DNA of 32,457 nucleotides from an uncultured Planctomycetota bacterium. Its GTDB lineage: Bacteria > Planctomycetota > UBA1135 > GCA-002686595. The notes beneath the pieces are model-generated. The model had not been told where the DNA came from. It did not search any database and saw nothing but the letters and a program-made list of their open reading frames with translations. Position numbers and translations under genes: made by a program. Location: positions 1 through 32,457 of the forward strand of contig CAIYPP010000121.1 in assembly GCA_903928115.1 (NCBI GenBank), given 5' to 3'. Shown piece after piece: positions 25,498-32,457 of this stretch. How positions within the stretch are numbered: position 1 is the first letter of the stretch; every line of letters starts with the position of its first letter.

Positions 25498-26184
25498 TCA
25501 GTCGCGCGAGCTCTGCGCGCGCAGGATCATGTAGAGGAGCTGCATCAGCGACGCGACCAGCGCCGCGACGTAGGTCATCGCCGCCGCGTTGAGCACCTTG
25601 GCGACCCCGTCTTCCTCGGCCTTCGAGGTGACGATGCCCGAGGCGAGCAGCACCGAGCGCGCGCGGCTCGACGCGTCGAACTCCGTCGGCAGGGTCACGA
25701 GCTGGAACAACACGATCGCCGAGAAGGCGATGATGCCGACCCACATCAGGCCGGTCATGTTGAAGATCGAGCCCAAGAGGAACGGGAAGTACCACAGGAC
25801 CGAGCCGAACTGGACCGCCGGCACGAGCTTGGAGCGCAGCGTCAGCGGGCCGTAGTTCGCGGCGTGCTGGAGCGCGTGGCCCGCCTCGTGGGCCGCGACC
25901 GCGACCGCGGAGACCGAGGCGCCGTCGTAGACGTCCGGCGACAGGCGCAGCGTGCGCGAGGTCGGGTCGTAGTGGTCCGAGAGGAACCCTTGATGACGCT
26001 CGATCTTGAGGTCGGGGAGCCCGCTCATGCGCAGCACGGCCGCCGCCGCCTCCGCGCCGCTCATGCGCGACGTGACTCCGACGCGCTGGAACTTGGTGAA
26101 GGTGGACTTCACCTTCCACTGGGCCCAGAGGCTGAAGGCCAAGGCGGGGAGAGTCAGCAGCAGGTACAGGGGGTCGAAGAGCAT
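25498..26184 (-). CDS. Membrane zinc metallopeptidase of the YugP/Zn_peptidase_2 family
   Basis: 228 residues, matching the family's usual 220-230. An N-terminal helix (about 3-22, DPLYLLLTLPALAFSLWAQ) is followed by the soluble catalytic part with HEAGHALQHAANY (His99, Glu100, His103) and LSPDVYDGASVSAVAVAAHEAGH, a stretch strongly conserved in the family. Two or three further transmembrane helices follow (about 122-165 and 200-222), with TEFDASSRARSVL between them, also a family hallmark and the likely source of the third zinc ligand. Substrates of this family are unknown. The start is an ATG without a clear Shine-Dalgarno. It is divergent from the MerR-type gene. Confidence 0.92.
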   Translation of the reverse strand: MLFDPLYLLLTLPALAFSLWAQWKVKSTFTKFQRVGVTSRMSGAEAAAAVLRMSGLPDLKIERHQGFLSDHYDPTSRTLRLSPDVYDGASVSAVAVAAHEAGHALQHAANYGPLTLRSKLVPAVQFGSVLWYFPFLLGSIFNMTGLMWVGIIAFSAIVLFQLVTLPTEFDASSRARSVLLASGIVTSKAEEDGVAKVLNAAAMTYVAALVASLMQLLYMILRAQSSRD

Positions 26185-26446
26185 CGCGGTGTCGTGGTCT
26201 CGGGGTGGAAGGGCGCTAGGACGGCGCCCGACTCAGGTCAGGATTCGTTCAGGTGGCCCCGAAAATCAAGCCTCAGGGCTACCCGGGTGGGCCCGGCGCA
26301 TCGCTAGGGCCGATTCGGGCGGCTTTTGCGCCCGGGGAGGTCCCGGCGGGGCGCGAAATTGTACTATCACGGAAGAGTTGAGTTTGCCGCGCGGCGCGGC
26401 CGATACTTGCCCCCTACGCTCCTCTTTTCCGCTTCTTCACACGCCC
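26185..26446. promoter_or_regulatory. Divergent regulatory region between zinc peptidase and MerR-type genes
   Basis: This 262-base gap should contain promoters for both neighbours. A TACTAT hexamer preceded by TG (26360-26367) in a local AT-rich patch is the best -10 candidate for the plus strand, about 79 bases before the MerR ATG, but no matching -35 box is visible. A GGGCGC/GGCGCC hairpin lies near 26206-26225. The last 40 bases before the ATG are pyrimidine-rich with no Shine-Dalgarno. No gene is seen. Confidence 0.35.
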
Positions 26447-26938
26447 ATGATCGAACGCGACGACACGCCCGCAGGACCGGACCTGCTCAAGATCGGCGAC
26501 TTCGCACGCATCGCCGACACCAACCTGCGCACCCTGCGCTACTACGAGGAGATGGGCCTCCTGATCCCGGCCCACCGCAGCCAAGGCGGCTTCCGCTACT
26601 ACCGCCAGTCGGATCTGAACCGCCTCAACATGATCCGCGACCTGCAGAGCCTCGGCCTGCACCTCGACCGGATCCGCGAGCTGATGTCGAACCGCGAGCA
26701 CGGCGACGATCGCGAGATGTTCCTCGCCAACATCCGCCGCGCGCTGAGCGAGCAGGACCGCCTGCTCCAAGAGCGCATCCGCATGATCGAGGCCCAGCGT
26801 GCGCGCATCGCCCTCGCCAACCGCAAGCTCACGGACTGCGCGGGCTGTCCGCACCTGCCGAGCCCGGCCAACAACTTCTGCGATCCCTGCGGGCTGACGG
26901 GCGACGCCCTGCCGCCGAAGCTGAGCGCCCTCTTCTAG
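26447..26938 (+). CDS. MerR-family transcriptional regulator with C-terminal four-cysteine motif
   Basis: 163 residues. The N-terminal winged helix-turn-helix is typical: LKIGDFARIADTNLRTLRYYEEMGLLIPAHRSQGGFRYYRQSDLNRL, then a second helical pair (IRDLQSLGLHLDRIRELM) and a long dimerisation coiled coil to about 127. The effector end has four cysteines, C131 and C134 then C145 and C148 (CxxC-x10-CxxC), in a short Pro/Asn-rich loop. Four cysteines in this spacing could bind zinc, another metal or an iron-sulphur cluster, or act as a redox switch. The cysteine arrangement differs from the one in SoxR (CxxCxCx5C). The gene lies 33 bases before a cysteine desulfurase gene on the same strand. The ATG at 26447 was chosen because the HTH begins 14 residues later; upstream frame extension has no MerR sequence. 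Confidence 0.9.
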   Translation: MIERDDTPAGPDLLKIGDFARIADTNLRTLRYYEEMGLLIPAHRSQGGFRYYRQSDLNRLNMIRDLQSLGLHLDRIRELMSNREHGDDREMFLANIRRALSEQDRLLQERIRMIEAQRARIALANRKLTDCAGCPHLPSPANNFCDPCGLTGDALPPKLSALF

Positions 26939-26959
26939 TCCGAGCGCTCCCGGCCCACA

Positions 26960-26965
26960 TAGGAT
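26960..26965 (+). promoter_or_regulatory. Candidate -10 element of the cysteine desulfurase gene
   Basis: TAGGAT ends six bases before the GTG at 26972, consistent with a leaderless start. The same bases include AGGA, which could instead act as a Shine-Dalgarno about eight bases from the GTG if the gene is read from a transcript starting at the MerR gene. Confidence 0.25.
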
Positions 26966-26971
26966 GCGGCC

Positions 26972-28144
26972 GTGGCTACCCGCCTGTACTTCGACAACAA
27001 CGCGACCACTGCCGCGGCACCGGAAGTGCTGGCGGCCATGTGGCCGTTCCACGCCGAGCACTACGGCAACCCGTCGAGCCTGCACTCGCTCGGCGACGAG
27101 TCCGCGCGCGCCCTCTCGACGGCCCGCGCGGCCCTCGCGCGGCTCTTGGGAGCGGGCTCGCCCGCGCGCCTCGTGTTCACCTCGGGTGCGACCGAAGCCA
27201 ACGCCACGGCCCTCGCTTCGGCGCTCGCGACGTGCGGAACTCGTCGGCGAATCCTGACGACCGCGGTCGAGCACCCGGCCGTGCTCGAGCCGCTGGCGCA
27301 TGCACGCGAGCGGGGCTTCGAGGTGGTGGTGATCGGAGTCGACGGCGAAGGTCGAGTCGACCGCGAGCGCTGGCGGTCCGAGCTCGACGAGCGCACCGCA
27401 CTGGCGAGCGTCATGGCCGCGAACAACGAGACCGGCGTGATCCACGGAGTGGACGAGCTCGTGGCGGATGCGCGCCGCGTCGGCGCACTCACTCACGTCG
27501 ATGCCGTTCAGGCCTGCGGCAAGCTCCCGCTCGACTGCGAGCGGCTCGGCGCGGACTTCGTCGCGGTGAGCGCACACAAGCTGCACGGCCCCAAGGGCGT
27601 CGGAGCGCTCTACATCCGACGCGGGGTCGAGCTCGCGCCGTTCCTGCGCGGCGGCCCCCAAGAAGACGAGCGCCGCGGCGGCACCGAGAACGTGCCCGCG
27701 ATCGTCGGATTCGGCAGGGCGGCCATGCTCGCCCGCGAGTGGCTCGCCGGCGAGGGACCGACGCGACTCGCGGCGCTGCGCGATCGGCTCGAAGCGACGC
27801 TGCTCGGGGCGCTGAGCGAGGTCTCGATCCACGGTCGCGGTGCCCCGCGGCTCGCCAACACCACCAACCTGCGCGTCGAAGGGGTGTCGGGCGAGGCGCT
27901 CGTCATGCTCGCATCGGACGAAGGGCTGTGCGCCTCGACCGGCGCCGCCTGCTCGGCCTCGCGCCACCGTCCCTCCCACGTGCTGCTCGCCATGGGCTTG
28001 AGCCCAGCTCAGGCCTCGTCGAGCGTGCGCCTCTCGCTGTCGCGCTACACGACCGAAGCCGAGGTCGATGCGGCCGCGGAGGTCCTCGTTCGCGCCGCAC
28101 AGCGGCTGCGGGCCGTCGCGAACCCGCTTCCCACCGCCCCCTAG
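26972..28144 (+). CDS. Cysteine desulfurase (NifS/IscS family)
   Basis: 390 residues, the usual length. A pyridoxal-phosphate enzyme of aminotransferase class V that takes sulphur from cysteine for iron-sulphur clusters or tRNA thiolation. Visible motifs: YFDNNATTAAAPEVLAAM and YGNPSSLHSLG at the start, FTSGATEANATAL, the PLP-stacking histidine H101 in AVEHPAVL, NNETGVIHGVDEL, HVDAVQACGKLPLD, Lys203 in SAHKLHGPKGVGALYIRRG (the Schiff-base lysine), GGPQEDERRGGTENVPAIVGF, and Cys327 in STGAACSAS as the persulfide-forming residue, followed by SHVLLAMG. The start is a GTG. No IscU, SufB or thiouridylase gene follows, so the sulphur acceptor is not shown here. The name is given at family level because iscS and nifS types cannot be told apart from the sequence alone. 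Confidence 0.95.
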   Translation: MATRLYFDNNATTAAAPEVLAAMWPFHAEHYGNPSSLHSLGDESARALSTARAALARLLGAGSPARLVFTSGATEANATALASALATCGTRRRILTTAVEHPAVLEPLAHARERGFEVVVIGVDGEGRVDRERWRSELDERTALASVMAANNETGVIHGVDELVADARRVGALTHVDAVQACGKLPLDCERLGADFVAVSAHKLHGPKGVGALYIRRGVELAPFLRGGPQEDERRGGTENVPAIVGFGRAAMLAREWLAGEGPTRLAALRDRLEATLLGALSEVSIHGRGAPRLANTTNLRVEGVSGEALVMLASDEGLCASTGAACSASRHRPSHVLLAMGLSPAQASSSVRLSLSRYTTEAEVDAAAEVLVRAAQRLRAVANPLPTAP

Positions 28145-28162
28145 CCTCCTAGGCGGCTCCGC

Positions 28163-28187
28163 GGGCTTCGGTTCAGACCGGAAGCCC
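28163..28187 (+). terminator. Possible terminator after the cysteine desulfurase gene
   Basis: A hairpin of about ten base pairs with a one-base bulge (GGGCTTCGGT pairing with ACCGGAAGCCC) around a TCAG loop, 18 bases after the stop. A C-tract rather than a T-tract follows, so the call is weak. Confidence 0.35.
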
Positions 28188-28226
28188 CCCCGCCCGAAGT
28201 AGACTGCGCCCACCGACCCGACCCCC

Positions 28227-28790
28227 ATGGCCGAGCCCGTCGCCAGCTATCGCACCCAAGTCTCCGGACTCTGGAACACCCGCCACCGCATCCTCGGTGC
28301 CGAGGGCGAGGTCGGCGTGTTGACCGTGCGTCGCAACCGCTGGGGCCTGATCTCCGAGGGGACGTGGAGCCCGGTCAAGGGCGAGGTCCTGCAGTTCCGG
28401 CGCGACCCCGGCATCCTGCGCTCGCAGTTTTCGCTGTGGACCGCCGGCCGAGAGTGGCTGTGCTCGTCGCTGCGCTCCAGCTTCTGGCGGCGCGAGATCG
28501 TGCTGCACACGGGCTCGCGACCGCTGCGCATCGTGCCCCTCTCCGGTCTGCGCACGGGCTGGACGATCCAAGCGCCGCGCACCGGCGAGCTGGCGCGAGT
28601 GGAGGGCGGCCTGATCGGCCGCTCGATGCGGCTCTCGATCTACAAGAAGCTCGAGCTCGAGTTGCTCGTCTTCGCCTACTTCCTCGGCTGGCAGGTCCGC
28701 CGCGAGGCCTTCTGGCCGGGTCCGGAGCAGGACGAGGATCCGTCCCTCACCCCCGCCCCCAAGGCCCAGAGCGGCTCGGGCCCCGGCTAG
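28227..28790 (+). CDS. Hypothetical protein, beta-rich
   Basis: 187 residues from an ATG at 28227, with no recognised family. The N-terminal 120 residues alternate short hydrophobic and polar segments typical of a beta-barrel or tubby/LURP-like sheet (GVLTVRRNRWGLISEGTWSP, GEVLQFRRDPGILRSQFSLW, EIVLHTGSRPLRIVPL). A hydrophobic stretch near 144-157 (LELELLVFAYFLGW) could be a buried helix or membrane contact, and the last 25 residues are a Pro/Ser/Gly-rich tail. Codon use and position between two solid genes support a real gene. A TAGACT hexamer lies 21 bases before the ATG and could be its -10 box, giving a short leader. The beta-barrel idea is only an impression from residue pattern. Confidence 0.75.
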   Translation: MAEPVASYRTQVSGLWNTRHRILGAEGEVGVLTVRRNRWGLISEGTWSPVKGEVLQFRRDPGILRSQFSLWTAGREWLCSSLRSSFWRREIVLHTGSRPLRIVPLSGLRTGWTIQAPRTGELARVEGGLIGRSMRLSIYKKLELELLVFAYFLGWQVRREAFWPGPEQDEDPSLTPAPKAQSGSGPG

Positions 28791-28965
28791 ACCGGCCCCC
28801 CTTCCCGAACTCGGTACGACCGCGACCTTTCTTCCCCCTGCCGGGAAGCACCCCCCCACCCCCGTCGTCCAAACGCACCGTCGGCGACCCCGTCGCCCGA
28901 CCTCTCTCGCCCACGCCCGGGGCCGACTGCGCCCCGGCGAATCTCAAGAACCGACCCGAGACTCC
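28791..28965 (+). other. Pyrimidine-rich intergenic stretch
   Basis: These 175 bases are dominated by C and T on the plus strand, including an uninterrupted run of C near 28850, and end in a leader without a Shine-Dalgarno before the ATG at 28966. No gene or hairpin of note was found. It may carry the promoter and an unstructured leader of the next gene. Confidence 0.4.
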
Positions 28966-30969
28966 ATGAAGTCCAAGCTCCCGCTCCTCCTGCTCGTCCT
29001 GCTCGCCGTCGTGGCCACGCTGTTCGTCGTCTTCCGGCAAGGGCCGGAAACGACGGAAGAGGTGGCGGCCGTCACGCCCGACGCGGGCGCGGGCCCGGCG
29101 ACCCCCGCTCCTTCGGAAGAGCGGGTCAGTGCTCCGGCCAACGTGGACGACCGCGTCGATGCCGCCGAGGAACCGGGCGAGGACATCCCCGGCGAGATCG
29201 AGGAGGCGACCAAGGGCAACGCGCGCGTCGTCGGCGTCGTGCTGAACAGCACCAACGCTCCGATCGAGGGCGCGACCGTCAAGCTCTCGATGGACGCGAT
29301 GATGGGCGAGTCGCTGGCCATGGACTGGTTCGCGAACAAGGAGTCCACCGGCCGCTTCCTCACGACGACCACCGATGCCAAGGGACAGTACATCTTCCGC
29401 GGCGTCGATCCGGGCCGCAGCTACTACGTGATGGCCTCGCACCCCGAGTACTCGGCGGTGCAGGAGGATGGCCTGCGCGTCCCCAAGAGCGGTGAAGTGC
29501 GCGCGCCCGACCTGATCCTGCGCGCGGGCTCGGTCTTCCGCGGCTACGTGAGCGACACCACCGGCGCCCCGATCGCCGACGCGCAGATCGACATCGACTC
29601 GGCCTACATGATGAGCTTCGAGATGGCGAGCCCCGACCGCCTCACGGCGCGCACCGACGGGCAGGGCTTCTTCGAGTTCAAGAACGTCTCGCCCGGTCCG
29701 CGCATCATCTCGGCTTGGGCCGATGGCTTCGAGCGCCAGATCCACCACGACCGCACCTTCACGGGCGCAGCGGGCGAGGTGCAGGAGATGAACTTCACGC
29801 TGAACCTCGGTCAGCCGATCGTCGGCCGCGTGTTCGGGCCGGAGAACGAGCCGGTGGTCGGCGCGAAGGTCTATGCGATCAACTACGGCTCGAACGTGCA
29901 GTCGCGCGGCGAGGCGCTCTCCGACGAGCAGGGCAACTTCCAGATCACCGGCCTCGCCCAGAGCTCCTACGTGCTGATGGTGCAATCCAAGGGCTACCGC
30001 ATGGCGCGCCAGAACCGCGTCTCCGCGGGCGACGTCAACGTCGAGCTCGAGATGCTGCGCCAGTCGTCGCTCTCCGGCCGCGTGTACGACCTCGCCACGA
30101 ACGCGCCGGTGCGCGACTTCAAGGTCAGCCTGCTGCACGTCAACACCGCCATCCCGATCCAAGGCAGCGCGCCGCTGACCTACGAGCCGACCGAGGTGCG
30201 CGAGACGGTCAAGGGCTCCGAAGACGGCTCGTTCACGCTCGTCGGCGTCGACCCCGGCACGTTCGCCGTCAAGGTCACGGCCTCGGGCTTCGCCTCGACG
30301 GTCAGCGACACGTTCAGCGTCGCCGATGGCGCGAGCGCGCCCCCGCTCTCGATCGGCCTCACCAAGGGCGGCTCGATCCGCGGCCGAGTCGTCGACGGCG
30401 CGAGCGGCAAGCCGATCGCAGGCGCCACGATCTCGACCCGCGACGGCGACCTGCCGGATGCGATGGCCACCGATCCCTTCCTCGAGGGTGCGATCGCCTC
30501 GCGTGCGACGGAGCGCAAGGTGCGCTCGGGCTCCGACGGTCTGTTCGAGGCCAAGCTGCTCAACCCCGGCCGCTACCGCCTGCAGGTCGAGCACCCGGAG
30601 TTCACCTCGGGCTGGGTGGTCGACGTCGTCGTGATCCAAGGTCAGCCGAACGACGTGGGCTCCGTGCAGCTCTACGCCGGCGGCTCGGTCGAGGGCAAGG
30701 TGGTCGACGCCTCCGGCGCGCCCTGCTCTCGCTGCATCGTCAGCCTCTACTCGATCGAGGCCAACGAGCAGTATCAGGACCGCACCGACGCCGAGGGCCG
30801 CTACTCGATCCCGCACGTGCGACCCGGCGACTACCGCCTCGCCGCCGCGCGCGCTTCGGGTGCGCCGACCGATGCGATCGACCAGATCGTCGAGCAGCAG
30901 CAGTCGGAGGTTCAGGTGCGCGTCCTCGAAGGACAGGCCACCAACCGCGACGTCGCCATCGGCAACTAG
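28966..30969 (+). CDS. Membrane-anchored protein with six carboxypeptidase-regulatory-like repeats
   Basis: 667 residues. One N-terminal hydrophobic helix (about 5-24, LPLLLLVLLAVVATLFVVF) is an uncleaved signal or anchor, followed by an acidic Pro/Glu-rich spacer to about 85. Six beta-sandwich repeats of the CarboxypepD_reg (transthyretin-like) type follow, near 86-185, 187-280, 283-363, 366-465, 469-570 and 572-665. Each carries the G-x-V-x-D-x-x-G-x-P-I-x-G-A-x-V start and a T-D-x-x-G-x-F/Y-x-x-x-x-V-x-P-G-x-Y end (for example SIRGRVVDGASGKPIAGA, then SGSDGLFEAKLLNPGRYRL). Proteins with strings of these domains are common on planctomycete cell surfaces, where they are thought to serve as stalks or binding modules. 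No catalytic domain is present. The last repeat holds a CSRC cysteine pair. It is monocistronic, with a terminator downstream. Confidence 0.88.
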   Translation: MKSKLPLLLLVLLAVVATLFVVFRQGPETTEEVAAVTPDAGAGPATPAPSEERVSAPANVDDRVDAAEEPGEDIPGEIEEATKGNARVVGVVLNSTNAPIEGATVKLSMDAMMGESLAMDWFANKESTGRFLTTTTDAKGQYIFRGVDPGRSYYVMASHPEYSAVQEDGLRVPKSGEVRAPDLILRAGSVFRGYVSDTTGAPIADAQIDIDSAYMMSFEMASPDRLTARTDGQGFFEFKNVSPGPRIISAWADGFERQIHHDRTFTGAAGEVQEMNFTLNLGQPIVGRVFGPENEPVVGAKVYAINYGSNVQSRGEALSDEQGNFQITGLAQSSYVLMVQSKGYRMARQNRVSAGDVNVELEMLRQSSLSGRVYDLATNAPVRDFKVSLLHVNTAIPIQGSAPLTYEPTEVRETVKGSEDGSFTLVGVDPGTFAVKVTASGFASTVSDTFSVADGASAPPLSIGLTKGGSIRGRVVDGASGKPIAGATISTRDGDLPDAMATDPFLEGAIASRATERKVRSGSDGLFEAKLLNPGRYRLQVEHPEFTSGWVVDVVVIQGQPNDVGSVQLYAGGSVEGKVVDASGAPCSRCIVSLYSIEANEQYQDRTDAEGRYSIPHVRPGDYRLAAARASGAPTDAIDQIVEQQQSEVQVRVLEGQATNRDVAIGN

Positions 30970-31012
30970 TCGTGAAGTCCGCGCGTGCAAGGCGCGGCTC
31001 ATCGGCTCGAAC

Positions 31013-31039
31013 GCAGGGGTCGCCTCAGGCGGCCCCTGC
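31013..31039 (+). terminator. Hairpin terminator after the CarboxypepD-repeat gene
   Basis: A 12-bp stem with one G-T pair (31013-31024 with 31028-31039) and a three-base TCA loop, 44 bases after the stop codon, followed by TGCATTTG. Confidence 0.6.
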
Positions 31040-31084
31040 TGCATTTGCGCAGAAGCGGTGCGCGCGATTCACTGGGAGATCGAG

Positions 31085-31915
31085 ATGGAAGAGCCCGCGA
31101 ACTCCCACCCGACGCCGCTGAGCGAGGAGCACTGGCGGGAGCTGCTCGCACTCGAGTTGGAGGCTCCCGTGCGCGTGCGCTACGGCCGAGCGCGACATCA
31201 GGTCGTGCGCGTGCAGCGCCACCGCGGGACCTACTTGGTGTCGCTCGCGCGCTTCTTCAGCGAGGCGCCGCCGGCGGTGCGCCGCGCGCTCGCGACGTGG
31301 ATGCGCTCGGGGCGGCGTGCGAGGAGCGCTGCCGCGACGCTCGACGCGTGGATCGACGAGCGCGTGCGCTCGCACGAGCACGCGCCGCGCGCCGCACCGA
31401 AGCTCGAGGCGCGCGGAGAGCATCACGACCTCGAGCGTCTCGCTCGCGAAGTCATCTCAGCCCACTTCCCGGCCGAGTCGGGCCATGCGTGGCCCCCCGC
31501 GGGCTGGGGACGCGCGCAGGGCTCGCGCTCGCGTCGTTCCCTGCGGCTCGGCAGCTTCGACCCCGTCGACCGCGTGGTGCGCCTGCATCGCACGCTCGAC
31601 TCGCGCGACGTCCCGGAGTGGTTCGTTCGCTACGTCCTCTTTCACGAGCTCTTGCACTCGGTGCTCGACCAACCCGCGCGCGCCAAGGGCCGACGGGTGA
31701 TCCACGGACCGGAGTTCAAAGCGCGCGAGCGGGCCTACCCCGACTACGAGCGGGCGCTCGAGTGGGAGCGCGAGCATGTCCGCGGACTGATCCGCGCGGC
31801 ACGCGCAGGAAAGCCGTTCGAACTGCCGCACGGAAAGGCGACGCGCGCCGAGAAGTCTGCCAAGGCCGCGCGCCCCGCGAGCTCGGGCGGGCCGGTGCAG
31901 GGCCTGCTCTTCTGA
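31085..31915 (+). CDS. SprT-like zinc metalloprotease-domain protein
   Basis: 276 residues. The metal site is HELLH (His187, Glu188, His191) in VPEWFVRYVLFHELLHSVLDQP, followed by the third ligand in VIHGPEFKARERAYPDYERA (His207), the layout of SprT/Spartan-type domains. Upstream, LRLGSFDPVDRVVRLHRTLDS matches the conserved strand that precedes the catalytic helix. The N-terminal half (about 1-110) is basic and of unknown role. No zinc-ribbon (four cysteines) follows the protease core, unlike E. coli SprT; the C-terminus is a Lys/Ala-rich tail. Related eukaryotic proteases act on DNA-protein crosslinks, but for bacterial members the function is unclear. The ATG at 31085 was chosen for its GGGAG seven bases upstream; the frame is open further upstream across the terminator. 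It converges with the BY-kinase-like gene. Confidence 0.85.
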   Translation: MEEPANSHPTPLSEEHWRELLALELEAPVRVRYGRARHQVVRVQRHRGTYLVSLARFFSEAPPAVRRALATWMRSGRRARSAAATLDAWIDERVRSHEHAPRAAPKLEARGEHHDLERLAREVISAHFPAESGHAWPPAGWGRAQGSRSRRSLRLGSFDPVDRVVRLHRTLDSRDVPEWFVRYVLFHELLHSVLDQPARAKGRRVIHGPEFKARERAYPDYERALEWEREHVRGLIRAARAGKPFELPHGKATRAEKSAKAARPASSGGPVQGLLF

Positions 31916-31927
31916 GCGCGGCGAGCG

Positions 31928-32457
31928 CTACTTCGCGGTGTCCGGAACCTGCGCGCCGGTGAGGCACGTGCCGAGCAGGTTCGCACCGAGCGACTCGAGC
32001 TGGCGACAGGTCTGCTCGACGTAGCTCTTCGGCGTCGAGCCCAGGCGCACGACGACGACCACGCCGTCCGCCATCGCGCCGAGCAGCGAGGCATCGCTGG
32101 TCGTCGTCGCCTCGGGCGTGTCGATCAAGACATAGCTGTAGCGTTGCTTCAGCGTGCGCAGGAGCGTCCGCATGCGCTCGCCGGCGAGCAGCTCGCTGGT
32201 GTTGCGCGGCTCGGAGCCGGGGCCGAGGATCGAGACGCCACTGACCGCGGTCGGGCGGATTCCTTGGTCGGGCGCGAGGCGTCCGGAGAGCAGCTCGGTC
32301 AGGCCCTGCGCGCGCGGCACGCCGAGCAGGTCCTCGACGCCGGGGGCACGGATGTTCGCGTCGATGACGAGCACGCGCACGCCGGGCATCTCCGCGAGCG
32401 CGAGCGCGAGGTTCAGCGTGGCGACGCTCTTGCCTTCGCCGCGCAGCGCGCTCGTCA
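31928..32457 (-). CDS. BY-kinase/CpsD-like ATPase, C-terminal part (5' end outside window)
   Basis: The frame is open from the right edge to the stop at 31928, giving 175 residues of a P-loop ATPase of the capsular-exopolysaccharide tyrosine kinase (Wzc/CpsD) and MinD/ParA group. Walker A is RGEGKSVATLNLALALAE (GEGKS), the Walker A' strand is VLVIDANIRAPG, matching the BY-kinase IDxDxRxP box, and Walker B is YVLIDTPEA. Conserved stretches include GLTELLSGR, ILGPGSEPRNTSELLAGERM and DGVVVVVRLGSTPKSYVEQ. In this family the ATPase regulates polymerisation and export of polysaccharide from the inner membrane. The usual C-terminal tyrosine cluster is missing; the protein ends VPDTAK. The upstream Wzz-like membrane domain, if present, lies outside the window, so it could instead be a stand-alone ATPase. 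Confidence 0.88.
   Translation of the reverse strand, partial: TSALRGEGKSVATLNLALALAEMPGVRVLVIDANIRAPGVEDLLGVPRAQGLTELLSGRLAPDQGIRPTAVSGVSILGPGSEPRNTSELLAGERMRTLLRTLKQRYSYVLIDTPEATTTSDASLLGAMADGVVVVVRLGSTPKSYVEQTCRQLESLGANLLGTCLTGAQVPDTAK

Overview
This is a very GC-rich chromosomal window, and its gene content points to a member of the Planctomycetota. The indicators are three tandem bacterial microcompartment vertex genes followed by a class II aldolase, a soluble Hanks-type Ser/Thr kinase, several large exported or anchored beta-sandwich proteins, and many starts without a Shine-Dalgarno sequence. The phylum is an inference; no rRNA or tRNA gene is visible to settle it.

Region 1 (1-12484, minus strand) is one tightly packed operon read right to left. 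In transcription order it encodes an FHA-domain membrane protein, a PilM-PilN fusion, a PilO/GspM-like protein, a large TPR protein, a GspG-like major pseudopilin, a GspH-like minor pseudopilin and a giant GspK-like minor pseudopilin that runs off the left edge in a polyglycine tract. This looks like the inner-membrane platform and pilus-tip part of a type II secretion or type IV pilus machine. No assembly ATPase, GspF/PilC or secretin is in the window. The unusual theme is that four of these seven proteins carry LamG-like or carbohydrate-binding-like beta-sandwich domains, two of them inside pseudopilins. This is the best candidate here for an undescribed system.

Region 2 (12485-18872) holds unrelated single genes: rsmE, a RadC-family protein, tspO, an unlisted 50-residue membrane protein in front of a strong hairpin, a membrane-anchored TPR peptidase with HELVH, a Ser/Thr kinase, and a thiolase-fold protein that lacks the usual catalytic cysteine.

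Region 3 (19027-25358) has a secreted M43 (pappalysin-like) metalloprotease, then a run formed by a SurA/PrsA-like peptidyl-prolyl isomerase, three EutN/CcmL-type microcompartment vertex proteins and a class II (fuculose/rhamnulose-phosphate type) aldolase, facing a glucose-6-phosphate isomerase gene. No hexameric shell protein or aldehyde dehydrogenase is in view.

Region 4 (25498-32457) has a membrane zinc peptidase, a MerR-family regulator with a four-cysteine tail upstream of a cysteine desulfurase, a small unrecognised protein, a membrane-anchored protein with six carboxypeptidase-regulatory-like repeats, a SprT-like metalloprotease, and the C-terminal part of a BY-kinase/CpsD-like ATPase cut by the right edge.

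Six genes start only 6-10 bases downstream of a TANNNT-like hexamer and lack a convincing Shine-Dalgarno sequence, which suggests leaderless transcripts. Genes inside operons more often have clear GGAGG-type sites.
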